A model generated the notes under the pieces. The model was not told the origin of the DNA and did not search any database. It was given only the letters and a program-made list of their open reading frames with translations. From CAG-390 sp045546615 (GTDB lineage Bacteria; Bacillota; Clostridia; Oscillospirales; CAG-272), in contig JAZQDD010000020.1 in NCBI GenBank assembly GCA_045546615.1, positions 4,294 to 68,293 of the forward strand: 64,000 nt of DNA, given 5' to 3'. Within the stretch, counting starts at the first letter, position 1; the number at the start of each line of letters is the position of its first letter. A program made the translations under genes and the position numbers. Shown here piece by piece: positions 8,574-16,946 of the stretch.

Positions 8574-9749
8574 ATGATGGAAGAAAAAAAGATCATTATT
8601 GCCGATGATATGATACTCACGGTGGGAAGCCCCACCACCGCAGGCTCAAAAATGCTTGACGGATATAACAGCTTGTTTGAGGCAGAGGTGCTTACTCGCC
8701 TTAATGCCGCAGGATATCAGCTCGGCGGCAAAGCCGACGTTGGCGAGTTCGCCATAGACCTTCTCGGCGAGACTTCATATAAGGGTGCTTTGGTTGCTGA
8801 CGGCAAGATCAAAAATGCCGCGGCAGAGGCAATCAAGGCAAGCGATGCCGCAGCGGCAATTTGCCTTGACGTAAACGGCAGCGTCAGACGCGCCGCCGCC
8901 CAAAGCGGACTTGTCAGCCTCAAGGCTACCTACGGTACTGTTTCCCGCTACGGTACGGTTCCCGTTGCTTGCTCGGGTGAGACTGTAAGCATTCTTGCCG
9001 CAGATGCCGAGGTCTGCCGTGACGTTCTTGACGTTGTGGCAGGAAATGATAAAAAGGACGGAACGAGCCTTTCCGACGATATCTGCGCCAAGGTCAAAAA
9101 GGGCGCGGAGTATGCTCCCGTCCGCAAGGTCGCGCTCATTTCTTCTATGATGAATGGCGCGGACGCTGACGTAAAGGAAAAGATCGACGCGGCAGTTGCC
9201 GCCATGGAGAGCAAGGGAGTTGAGGTAACTTCCGTAGATAACGGCGTTATCCCCATGGCAAGGGGCGCGTGGAACGTTCTTATGAGCGCGGAGCTTTGCA
9301 ATAACGTTTCGCGTTACGACGGCGTGAAGTACGGATACCGTTCCAATACTTTTTCCAATATCGAGGAGCTTTACACCAACAGCCGTACCGAGGCGTTCGG
9401 TGATTTGCTCAAGGCGGCAATACTCTTTGGCTCTGATACGCTCTCAAGCGAGAACTATGACGGCGTATACGATAAGTGCCTGAGAATGCGCAGAGTCATT
9501 GTTGATGAATTTTCCAAGATATTTGAAGAATTCGACGCGGTCATTATGCCGAGCTGTTCGTCCATGTCGTATGCGGCAGAGGACGTTGCGGCAAACAAAT
9601 ATATTTCCTTTGAGGAGAATTACTATACCGCACCTGCGTCCATTACGGGATTGCCCGCAGTAGTGGCTGGCGGCGTTCAGGTGATCGGAAGAGCTTTTTC
9701 GGAGCAGGCTTTGCTGGATTTAGCGAGAATTATTAAGGAGGGCAGATAA
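8574..9749 (+). CDS. gatA: GatA-like amidase subunit, catalytically degenerate
   Basis: A 391-residue relative of GatA, roughly 95 shorter than normal. Order and context are those of gatA, and long stretches align (KATYGTVSRYG, FDAVIMPS). However the first 70 or so residues of GatA are missing. The catalytic Lys block, normally VKDNI, reads IADDM with Ala10 at the Lys position. The Gly/Ser-rich GSSGGS block that supplies the cis-Ser is replaced by Ser-free sequence around DGKIKNAAAEA. The nucleophile block GSDTGGSIR reads CLDVNGSVR, keeping only Ser103. The Arg that holds glutamine is also changed (DLLKAAILFG). It is therefore unlikely to hydrolyse glutamine normally. The frame is clean and codon use matches its neighbours, so this is not a simple frameshift. 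GatB starts one base after its stop. ATG 8577 is an alternative start. Confidence 0.85.
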   Translation: MMEEKKIIIADDMILTVGSPTTAGSKMLDGYNSLFEAEVLTRLNAAGYQLGGKADVGEFAIDLLGETSYKGALVADGKIKNAAAEAIKASDAAAAICLDVNGSVRRAAAQSGLVSLKATYGTVSRYGTVPVACSGETVSILAADAEVCRDVLDVVAGNDKKDGTSLSDDICAKVKKGAEYAPVRKVALISSMMNGADADVKEKIDAAVAAMESKGVEVTSVDNGVIPMARGAWNVLMSAELCNNVSRYDGVKYGYRSNTFSNIEELYTNSRTEAFGDLLKAAILFGSDTLSSENYDGVYDKCLRMRRVIVDEFSKIFEEFDAVIMPSCSSMSYAAEDVAANKYISFEENYYTAPASITGLPAVVAGGVQVIGRAFSEQALLDLARIIKEGR

Positions 9750-9750
9750 G

Positions 9751-11193
9751 ATGAGATACGAAACTGTCATAGGACTTGAGGTTCACGTTGAGCTGGCAAC
9801 AAAGTCAAAGATATTTTGCTCTTGCTCCGCCCATTCTTACGGCGCTGACCCCAATACCCACGTTTGTCCCGCCTGCTGCGGAATGCCCGGAATGCTTCCC
9901 GTAGTAAACAAAAGCGTTGTTGACTACGGTATGAAGGCGGGTATGATGCTCAATTGCCATATAAACAGAGTTACAACCTTTGACAAGAAGAGCTATTATT
10001 ACCCCGATCTTCCCGCCGCGTATCAAACCACGCAGTGGTTTGCTCCCGTTGCGGTAAACGGACTCGTTGAGATAAAAACGTCAAAAGGAACAAAAAACGT
10101 CAGAATAAAGCAGATCCACATGGAAGAGGATGCAGGAAAGCTGGTTCACGACATCCGCGAGGATACGACTCACGTTGACTTCAACCGCACGAGCGTTCCG
10201 CTTATAGAAATAGTAAGCCAGCCCGATCTGTCAAGCGCAGAGGAGGTCGAGGCTTATCTTGAAAGACTCAAGACACTGCTTCGTTATGCGAGAGTTGCGG
10301 AGTGCGAAATGGCACACGGAACTATGCGTTGCGACGTTAACCTTTCCGTACGTCCCGAGGGCAGTGACAAGCTCGGCGTTAGAACCGAGATAAAGAATAT
10401 GAACTCCATAGAGGCTATAAAGCGCGCTATTGAGTATGAAACCGCAAGACATATCGACGCTATTGAGAACGGCACGGAGGTTCTCCGTCAGGAGACCAGA
10501 CGCTGGGATGATATCAAGGCGAGAAGCTACGCCATGAGAACCAAGGAAACTGCGGGCGACTACCGCTATTTCCCAGATCCCAACGTAATGCCCGTAGAGA
10601 TCGACGAGGATTGGTTTGAGAATGTCAAAGCATCTCTCCCCGAATTCCCCGAGGTCAAGCTCGAGAGATATATGCGCGATTACGGACTTAGCGAATATGA
10701 CGCAACACAGCTTACCAAGAGCATTGCGCTTTGCGACTGCTTTGAGGATGCGTACCGCGTTTGCAAGTCGGCAAAGGATGCGGCTAACTGGATGATATCC
10801 GAGGTTATGAGCATATTGAACGCCAGAAAAATGACGTATGATATGCTTGATATATGCGGAAATTCTCTCGGAAACCTGATACTTCTCGTGTCAGAGGGTA
10901 AGGTCGGCAGAGCAAATGCCAAGAAAATACTCTTTGCCATGTTTGACGACTCATCCATCGAGCCTTACGCTTACGCCGAGGCTAACGGATATATCATTTC
11001 AAACGACGTATCCAAGATCGAGTCTGTTGTAAAAGCCGTTCTCGAGGCAGATCCCGCTTCGGTTGCTGACTATAAGGGCGGAAAAGAAAAGGCGCTTATG
11101 GCACTTTTCGGAAGATGTATGAAAGACCTCAAGGGCAACTGCGATCCGCAGACCTTGAGAGGTATTTTGATCGATCTTATCTCCAAATCGTAA
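9751..11193 (+). CDS. gatB: Asp-tRNA(Asn)/Glu-tRNA(Gln) amidotransferase subunit B
   Basis: A 480-residue GatB of normal length. It shows the N-terminal GLEVHVEL signature, the zinc-binding cysteines (Cys23, Cys25, Cys39, Cys42), the kinase-like active region with EDAGKLVHD and DFNRTSVPLIEIVSQPD, and the helical tail that grips the tRNA (about 330-480). GatB activates the aspartyl or glutamyl group on the tRNA with ATP and amidates it with ammonia that normally arrives from GatA. It starts one base after the GatA-like gene, indicating translational coupling. No key residue appears lost here, in contrast to its partner. Confidence 0.96.
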   Translation: MRYETVIGLEVHVELATKSKIFCSCSAHSYGADPNTHVCPACCGMPGMLPVVNKSVVDYGMKAGMMLNCHINRVTTFDKKSYYYPDLPAAYQTTQWFAPVAVNGLVEIKTSKGTKNVRIKQIHMEEDAGKLVHDIREDTTHVDFNRTSVPLIEIVSQPDLSSAEEVEAYLERLKTLLRYARVAECEMAHGTMRCDVNLSVRPEGSDKLGVRTEIKNMNSIEAIKRAIEYETARHIDAIENGTEVLRQETRRWDDIKARSYAMRTKETAGDYRYFPDPNVMPVEIDEDWFENVKASLPEFPEVKLERYMRDYGLSEYDATQLTKSIALCDCFEDAYRVCKSAKDAANWMISEVMSILNARKMTYDMLDICGNSLGNLILLVSEGKVGRANAKKILFAMFDDSSIEPYAYAEANGYIISNDVSKIESVVKAVLEADPASVADYKGGKEKALMALFGRCMKDLKGNCDPQTLRGILIDLISKS

Positions 11194-11295
11194 TTCGAAT
11201 GCCTTGAGCCGCGCTTTAATTTGCGTATAACGTCGAAATAAATAATACGATCAAGGTATTATGTTTATCCGAAGTTTTTTGGAGGGCACAAAAGA

Positions 11296-12480
11296 ATGAA
11301 AAATTTTAAGAATCATATTGAATTCAGCACAAAGGAAGAGCTTCATTTTGAGTCTAAAGCTGTCCACGGCGCGCTTGGATGCGAGCCGTTGACGGGTGCT
11401 GTAAGTATGCCTATCTATCAGTCAGCCACATTCCGCCACCCCGAGCTTGGAAACTCCACGGGTTTTGATTACAGCCGTCTTTCAAACCCCACAAGGCTGG
11501 AGCTGGAGCGCACCGTCGCCATTCTTGAGGGCGGCGTGCAGGGCTTTGCCTTTTCAAGCGGACAGGCGGCAAATATGGCTGTTTTCTCCCTGCTCAACGT
11601 GGGGGATCACGTCGTTATGTCCGACGATATATACGGCGGAACGCTCAGAATCATAAATGACGTTTTCGGAAAATACGGTATCAAGCACACCTGTGTTGAC
11701 ATGGGCGATCTTGACGCGGTAAGGGCGGCTATCACCCCCGAAACGAAAATGCTTTACGTTGAAACGCCCACAAACCCGATGATGAAGGTTGCGGATATCG
11801 CCGCAGTCAGCGCGATAGCAAAGGAGATCGGCGCGTTGTGTGTTGTTGACAACACGTTCCTGACGCCGTATTACCAAAGACCGCTGGAGCTTGGCGCTGA
11901 TATTGTAACCCACAGCTCAACGAAATACCTCGGCGGTCATAATGATACCATTTCGGGCATCGTTGTGGTAAAGGACGATCTTGACATCTGCGCAAAGATC
12001 AGGGTGCATACCAAATCCTACGGCAGTCAGCTTGCTCCCTTGGACAGCTGGCTTGTGATACGCGGAATCAAAACGCTTGCCGTTCGTATGGACAAGCATA
12101 CGGAAAACGCCAAAAAGGTTGCCGCTTGGCTCAGAACGCAGGAAAAGGTCAAAAAGGTCTACTACGTCGGCTTTGAGGATCACGAGGGCTATGCCATCAC
12201 CAAAAAGCAGACTACGGGCTTTGGCGGTATGATATCCTTTAGTGTTGACAGCGTTGATACGGTCAAAAAGATACTCAAAAACGTTGATATGGTCATGTTT
12301 GCGGAGAGTCTTGGCGGTACGGAAACGCTCATCACCTATCCCACTACGCAAACTCACGAGGATACCCCCAAGCACATCAAGGACGCTCTCGGTATAACCG
12401 ACTGCTTCCTGCGCCTTTCCGTGGGTATTGAGAACGCAGAGGACATAATTGCCGACCTTGACAGGGCGATGAACGCTTAA
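11296..12480 (+). CDS. Cys/Met metabolism PLP-dependent enzyme (cystathionine synthase/lyase type)
   Basis: A 394-residue member of the trans-sulfuration PLP family. The PLP lysine is Lys210 in THSSTKYLGGH, and the SGQAA, DIYGGT and ETPTNP blocks are all present. It makes or breaks cystathionine, or cleaves methionine or cysteine; sequence alone does not separate MetB, MetC and gamma-lyase. About 15 extra residues precede the usual start. GGAGGG lies before the ATG. dapF begins three bases after its stop. Upstream, ATGCCTTGA (11199-11207) can pair with TCAAGGTAT (11251-11259), a possible leader structure, and TTGAGC-N16-TATAAC may be a weak promoter. Confidence 0.88.
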   Translation: MKNFKNHIEFSTKEELHFESKAVHGALGCEPLTGAVSMPIYQSATFRHPELGNSTGFDYSRLSNPTRLELERTVAILEGGVQGFAFSSGQAANMAVFSLLNVGDHVVMSDDIYGGTLRIINDVFGKYGIKHTCVDMGDLDAVRAAITPETKMLYVETPTNPMMKVADIAAVSAIAKEIGALCVVDNTFLTPYYQRPLELGADIVTHSSTKYLGGHNDTISGIVVVKDDLDICAKIRVHTKSYGSQLAPLDSWLVIRGIKTLAVRMDKHTENAKKVAAWLRTQEKVKKVYYVGFEDHEGYAITKKQTTGFGGMISFSVDSVDTVKKILKNVDMVMFAESLGGTETLITYPTTQTHEDTPKHIKDALGITDCFLRLSVGIENAEDIIADLDRAMNA

Positions 12481-12483
12481 ACG

Positions 12484-13377
12484 ATGAAATTTACTAAAAT
12501 GCAGGCGTTTGGAAACGATTACGTTTACATTAACGCCATAAACGAGGAGCTGTGCGATCTTCCCACACTTGCGAGGTTCGTCAGCGACCGTCATTTTGCC
12601 ATCGGCTCGGACGGAATGGTGCTTATCTGCCCGTCGCAGAGGGGCGATTTCCGTATGCGGATGTTCAACCCCGACGGAACGGAGGGCGAAATGTGCGGAA
12701 ACGCGCTCAGGAGCGTTGGAAAATACGTTTATGACCACGCGCTGACGGACAAGACCGAGCTTGTTATCGAAACTCTCGGCGGAATGCAAAAGCTCGCTCT
12801 TACCGTCGAGGACAGAGAGCCGAAGGACGGCGAGAGGGCGATGCCGTACAAAAACCGAGGATTTGTATCGAATATCAAAGCCGACATCGGTGCGCCCTGC
12901 CTTGACACGTCAAAAATCCCCGTAAACACGGCACTTCCCGAGTTCGTGGAGCAAAGGGTTCGTGTGCTTGACAGAGAGTTTTTCATAACCGCCGTATCGT
13001 GGGGAAATCCGCACGTTGCGATGTTTGTTGACGACGTTGCCTCGCTTGACGTTGAAAAATACGGCAAGGCGATAGAGTATATGACGGAGCTTTTTCCGAA
13101 CAAGACAAACGTCACGTTTGCCGAGCTTGTGTCGCGCGACGTGATAAAGATGCGTGAGTGGGAGCGAGGCACGGGTGAGACTATCGGATGCGGAACGGGC
13201 TGTTGCACCGCCGCCGTTGCGGGCGTGCTTACGGGCAGATGCGACAGGCGCGTGACCGTCCATCAGATAGGCGGGCCGCTTCTTGTCGAGTGGGACGAAG
13301 AAAGCGGACGTATGCTTATGACAGGCCCCAGCCACAACGTGTTTGAGGGCGAGATAGATATTTCGCATTTGTTTTAA
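12484..13377 (+). CDS. dapF: Diaminopimelate epimerase
   Basis: A 297-residue DapF. It converts LL- to meso-diaminopimelate for lysine and peptidoglycan synthesis. The two catalytic cysteines are visible: Cys71 in EMCGNALR and Cys236 in GETIGCGTG. The N-terminal FTKMQAFGNDYV block is typical. It lies three bases after the PLP enzyme gene and is co-transcribed with it. A long perfect hairpin terminator follows. Confidence 0.96.
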   Translation: MKFTKMQAFGNDYVYINAINEELCDLPTLARFVSDRHFAIGSDGMVLICPSQRGDFRMRMFNPDGTEGEMCGNALRSVGKYVYDHALTDKTELVIETLGGMQKLALTVEDREPKDGERAMPYKNRGFVSNIKADIGAPCLDTSKIPVNTALPEFVEQRVRVLDREFFITAVSWGNPHVAMFVDDVASLDVEKYGKAIEYMTELFPNKTNVTFAELVSRDVIKMREWERGTGETIGCGTGCCTAAVAGVLTGRCDRRVTVHQIGGPLLVEWDEESGRMLMTGPSHNVFEGEIDISHLF

Positions 13378-13380
13378 AAT

Positions 13381-13428
13381 AAGGACAAAAGGTGGTTGAA
13401 GCCGAGGCTTCAACCACCTTTTGTCCTT
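13381..13428. terminator. Bidirectional terminator, 23-base perfect arms
   Basis: Arms 13381-13403 and 13406-13428 are exact reverse complements with only two bases between them. The outer part is AAGGACAAAAGG/CCTTTTGTCCTT. It separates dapF from the convergent peptidase gene. Confidence 0.85.
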
Positions 13429-13452
13429 CATGTTTGCCATTGGGCAAATATA

Positions 13453-14121
13453 TCACTCGCCCGAAGGGAGAATGTCAACGTGACCGACGGTGCGTATTTT
13501 ACCGTCCTCAACCACGATTCCGCCCTCGCGGGTATGGAAAACGTAGATTGGCAGTCCGCGCTCGGCGCGAGCACGGCGAATGCCATCGTCCTGCTCTTGC
13601 CTATGCTCGTAATGCACCTCAAGGTCAAAGCCCGAAAGGTAGGGCAGACCCTCGTAGTATCCGAACTCGGGGTAGTCCGCGTCGGGGGAAAGGTGATATT
13701 TGTCAAGCTGTATCACAGCTCCCGCGCTGTATCCCATTACTACGCCCTTGTGCGCCAAAAGCACGTCGCAAAGGTCAAATTCGCGTATGCGCTCCAGCAT
13801 TCTGTCGGGCAGTCCGCCCGTGAAATACACGGTGTCGGACATAAGGATCTTTTGCTTTGCGGACTCGGGTGTGTCCGTAAAATAGTTTATAAAGGTTATG
13901 TTTTCCTCGCGTACGCCAAAGGGACGAAAGGAGTCGACGGTTTCAAAATACATCCGTCCGACACCCCTGCCGAAAACGCGCTCCCACGACGGCGCGTCGA
14001 ACACCTCGCTGTCGTAAAATGAAAACGCGACCACGGCGACCTTGGTTTTCGGAGAAAAATACTCTTTTAGCTCGTCGTAAAAATCATCTATATTGGGGCA
14101 GTCAAATAAAATATTTACCAT
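13453..14121 (-). CDS. Peptidase S51 (peptidase E)-like class I glutamine-amidotransferase-fold protein
   Basis: A 222-residue protein with the S51 nucleophile motif GYSAGA (Ser132) and the preceding FTGGLP strand. A likely catalytic His lies in VHYEHRQEQD. Family members cleave Asp-X dipeptides or related small peptides, or act on cyanophycin. No signal peptide is visible, so it is cytoplasmic. The start at 14121 is preferred: AAAGGAGG is placed just before it, and a promoter at 14167-14149 occupies the sequence that a longer frame would use. The gene stands alone on the minus strand. Confidence 0.82.
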   Translation of the reverse strand: MVNILFDCPNIDDFYDELKEYFSPKTKVAVVAFSFYDSEVFDAPSWERVFGRGVGRMYFETVDSFRPFGVREENITFINYFTDTPESAKQKILMSDTVYFTGGLPDRMLERIREFDLCDVLLAHKGVVMGYSAGAVIQLDKYHLSPDADYPEFGYYEGLPYLSGFDLEVHYEHRQEQDDGIRRARAERGLPIYVFHTREGGIVVEDGKIRTVGHVDILPSGE

Positions 14122-14143
14122 TTTTTCGCCTCCTTTTTTCGAT

Positions 14144-14172
14144 ATTATACCATTCCATACAGATAAAGTCAA
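14144..14172 (-). promoter_or_regulatory. Promoter of the S51 peptidase gene
   Basis: On the minus strand, TTGACT (14172-14167) and TATAAT (14149-14144) are 17 bases apart. Confidence 0.82.
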
Positions 14173-14203
14173 CCGGCGCGGTTCTTATTATTCATAAAAC
14201 TTG

Positions 14204-14232
14204 TTGCTTTTTTTCGTTGCAGATGTTATAAT
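14204..14232 (+). promoter_or_regulatory. Promoter of the pullulanase operon
   Basis: TTGCTT at 14204-14209 and TATAAT at 14227-14232, 17 bases apart. It diverges from the S51 peptidase promoter. I see no clear catabolite-repression site beside it. Confidence 0.7.
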
Positions 14233-14266
14233 AGATGTGACAAACATTACGAACAAGGAGAAGATC

Positions 14267-16942
14267 ATGAAAAAATCTGTGCGTATTATCTCTATTATCA
14301 TGGCGCTTTTGGCGGCGCTTTGTTTTATGCTTTCATCGTGCGGCGGCACGGGTGTGTCGGGTGAAACGACCACGGGCGGCGAAACTACCACCGCGACTCC
14401 GCAAACACCGTCTGTACCCAAGGATGAATTTACTCTCCCGCTTGAGGACGGATACAACCAGCTCACCCTCTATTGGACACATAAGGGCGGATATGAAAAT
14501 TGCGACATCTGGATGTGGTGGGGCGACAAGGCAGGTCAGGGCTACACCTTCCACGAGTGCGCCTACGGCGGCAAGGTCGTCATAAACGTTCCCGAGGGCG
14601 TAGAGGAAGTTGGCTTCATCGTCCGTGTGGATTGCTCCGAACCCGGCGGAAGCTCGTGGGGCAGTGCAACCAAGGATTTCGATCAGGACAGATTTGCCGT
14701 CATTGACGGACGCGAAACTGTCATTTATCTGAAATCGGGCGTGGAGGATCAATATACAAGTAACGATGGAGGAAAAACTCTCGAAATGATTAAGAAATTC
14801 TCACTTGCAGGAATGGCAGACGAGAACAGAATACAGTTCAGAGTCACCCCCAAGGTGACGATATCAAGCCTTGATCAGGTCAAGGTATACAACGGTGAGC
14901 GCGAGGTCGCCGTAAAGAGCGTCTCCACTATGGGAACGGGTGCTATCAGCGGTTACATAGAGGTATCAGAGCCGCTTGATCTTGCGGGCAATTACCGCGT
15001 TTCCATCGCAGGCTACGGCGAAAAGGCTGTTGTCCCTGTGGGCGTTTTCGACAGCAAATATTTTGCGGATAATTATCACTACGACGGCAACGACCTTGGT
15101 GCCGTTGTCGATGGCGAGAACACGGTGTTCAAGCTCTGGGCGCCTACCGCGCAAAAGGTAGTGCTGAATCTCTTTAGCGCGGGCAACGGTGTTGATGCGT
15201 ACAAGCAGGTCGAGCTTGTAAAGGGCGACAAGGGCGTTTGGTCGCACACCGAGCAGTGCGGACACGGCACTTACTACACCTACTCCGTTACCACATCGGT
15301 CGGCACGCAGGAGGCGGTAGACCCCTACGCAAAGGCGGCAGGCGTTAACGGTGAGAGAGGAATGGTCGTTGACCTTTCACGCACCAACCCCGAGGGCTGG
15401 GAGTCCGACTCCTCGCTCAAGAGCGTTTCGAGCTATTCCGAGGCTGTTATCTGGGAGATACACGTTCGTGATTTTTCCAACAAGATAAGCACCTCGCAGT
15501 ACAAGGGCAAGTACCTTGCCTTTACCGAAAAGGGACTTGTAAACGAGCACGGACAGCCCATTGGTATCGATTACCTTAAAAATCTCGGCATCACGCACGT
15601 TCACCTGCTCCCCGTTTACGATTACGCATCGGTGGACGAGGCATCTGCCGAGCCGCAGTTCAACTGGGGATACGACCCCGAGAACTATAACGTTCCCGAG
15701 GGAAGCTATTCCACCGACCCCTACAACGGCGAGGTGAGAATAAAGGAATTCAAAGAGATGGTCATGGCTCTGCACGGGGCGGGTATCGGCGTTGTTATGG
15801 ACGTTGTATATAACCACACCTACGATGCAAACAGCTCTTTTAACAAGATAGTTCCTTATTATTATTACAGATACACCGCCTCGGGCGCTAATTCTTCCGC
15901 CAGCGGATGCGGAAACGATACCGCTTCCGAGCGTTATATGTACGGCAAGTTCATGGTGGATTCCACTTCCTATTGGATGGAAGAATATAACCTTGACGGC
16001 TTCCGCTTCGACCTTATGGGACTTCACGACCTTGCCACTATGCAAGAGGTCGAGAGTGCCGTGCACACGATAAACCCGAATGCGCTGATATACGGCGAGG
16101 GATGGACGATGGGCGCAACCATCGACGGAAGTGCGCAGGCAAATCAAGGACAGATAAGCAACGTAAAGCCCACGGGCAACGCCATAGGTTCTATTGCCGT
16201 GTTTAACGACGTTATGCGTGACGGACTCAAGGGAAGTGTGTTTGAAAAGACCGCGCAGGGCTATATAAACGGCGCACCGAACAGCGCAAACCTTTCAAAG
16301 ATAATATTCAGCATGAAGGGCGGAGTAGGCGTCGGCAAGGGCTGGACTGTGGAAAACGCTATGGTCGTAAACTATATGAGCGCGCACGACAACAACACCC
16401 TGTGGGATAAGCTCCTTTTGTCCAACGCCACCGCTTCCGACGCGGAGAGAATAGCCATGAACCGTCTTGGCGCAGCTATTATTTTGGCGTCCAAGGGTAT
16501 GCCCTTCTGGCAGGCAGGCGAGGAGATGCTCCGTACCAAGGGCGGTGACGAAAACAGCTATAAATCTTCCGACGAGGTCAACAATATCAACTGGTCCGTG
16601 CTGAAGGAAGGCAACGCCGAGTATGAAATGATGCTCTACTACAAGGGACTTATCGAAATGAGAAAGACCTTTGGCATCTTCTCGGACGGCGCAACTCTGA
16701 TTAAAGAGGACGCACAGGGAAGCGGAGTCGTTGCGGTCAGCTTCGATGACGGAAACGGCGGCAAGGCGCTTCTGGTTATGAACCCCAACAAGGTAGCTCT
16801 CCCCTATGAGCTTGGCGAGGAGTGGAATCTCGTTGCTGACTCTAATGTTGCGGGCGGCAGTGTGATAGCGCGTGAAAGCGGCTCGGTCAGCGTTAGTCCT
16901 TACGGCGTGAGAATATATGTAAACGACGCTCTTGTAAAGTGA
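14267..16942 (+). CDS. pulA: Type I pullulanase, lipoprotein
   Basis: An 891-residue secreted enzyme that cuts alpha-1,6 branches in starch, pullulan or glycogen. A lipoprotein signal ends in LSSC, with lipidation at Cys25. A CBM41-like starch-binding module covers about 50-150 (TLYWTHKGGYENCDIWMWW), a CBM48-like module about 275-370, and the GH13 barrel about 390-800 with the type I signature NWGYDP. Catalytic blocks are DGFRFDLMG, YGEGW and MSAHDN. The start at 14267 fits the signal peptide and an AAGGAG site; an earlier start at 14201 would overlap the promoter. The GH53 gene follows four bases after the stop. Confidence 0.95.
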   Translation: MKKSVRIISIIMALLAALCFMLSSCGGTGVSGETTTGGETTTATPQTPSVPKDEFTLPLEDGYNQLTLYWTHKGGYENCDIWMWWGDKAGQGYTFHECAYGGKVVINVPEGVEEVGFIVRVDCSEPGGSSWGSATKDFDQDRFAVIDGRETVIYLKSGVEDQYTSNDGGKTLEMIKKFSLAGMADENRIQFRVTPKVTISSLDQVKVYNGEREVAVKSVSTMGTGAISGYIEVSEPLDLAGNYRVSIAGYGEKAVVPVGVFDSKYFADNYHYDGNDLGAVVDGENTVFKLWAPTAQKVVLNLFSAGNGVDAYKQVELVKGDKGVWSHTEQCGHGTYYTYSVTTSVGTQEAVDPYAKAAGVNGERGMVVDLSRTNPEGWESDSSLKSVSSYSEAVIWEIHVRDFSNKISTSQYKGKYLAFTEKGLVNEHGQPIGIDYLKNLGITHVHLLPVYDYASVDEASAEPQFNWGYDPENYNVPEGSYSTDPYNGEVRIKEFKEMVMALHGAGIGVVMDVVYNHTYDANSSFNKIVPYYYYRYTASGANSSASGCGNDTASERYMYGKFMVDSTSYWMEEYNLDGFRFDLMGLHDLATMQEVESAVHTINPNALIYGEGWTMGATIDGSAQANQGQISNVKPTGNAIGSIAVFNDVMRDGLKGSVFEKTAQGYINGAPNSANLSKIIFSMKGGVGVGKGWTVENAMVVNYMSAHDNNTLWDKLLLSNATASDAERIAMNRLGAAIILASKGMPFWQAGEEMLRTKGGDENSYKSSDEVNNINWSVLKEGNAEYEMMLYYKGLIEMRKTFGIFSDGATLIKEDAQGSGVVAVSFDDGNGGKALLVMNPNKVALPYELGEEWNLVADSNVAGGSVIARESGSVSVSPYGVRIYVNDALVK

Positions 16943-16946
16943 TAAA

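Noticed and set aside
11194..11295. SAM riboswitch before the sulfur-metabolism PLP gene
   Set aside because: The gap is only about 100 bases, and none of the conserved SAM-I core or a terminator hairpin is visible; only one nine-base pairing was found.
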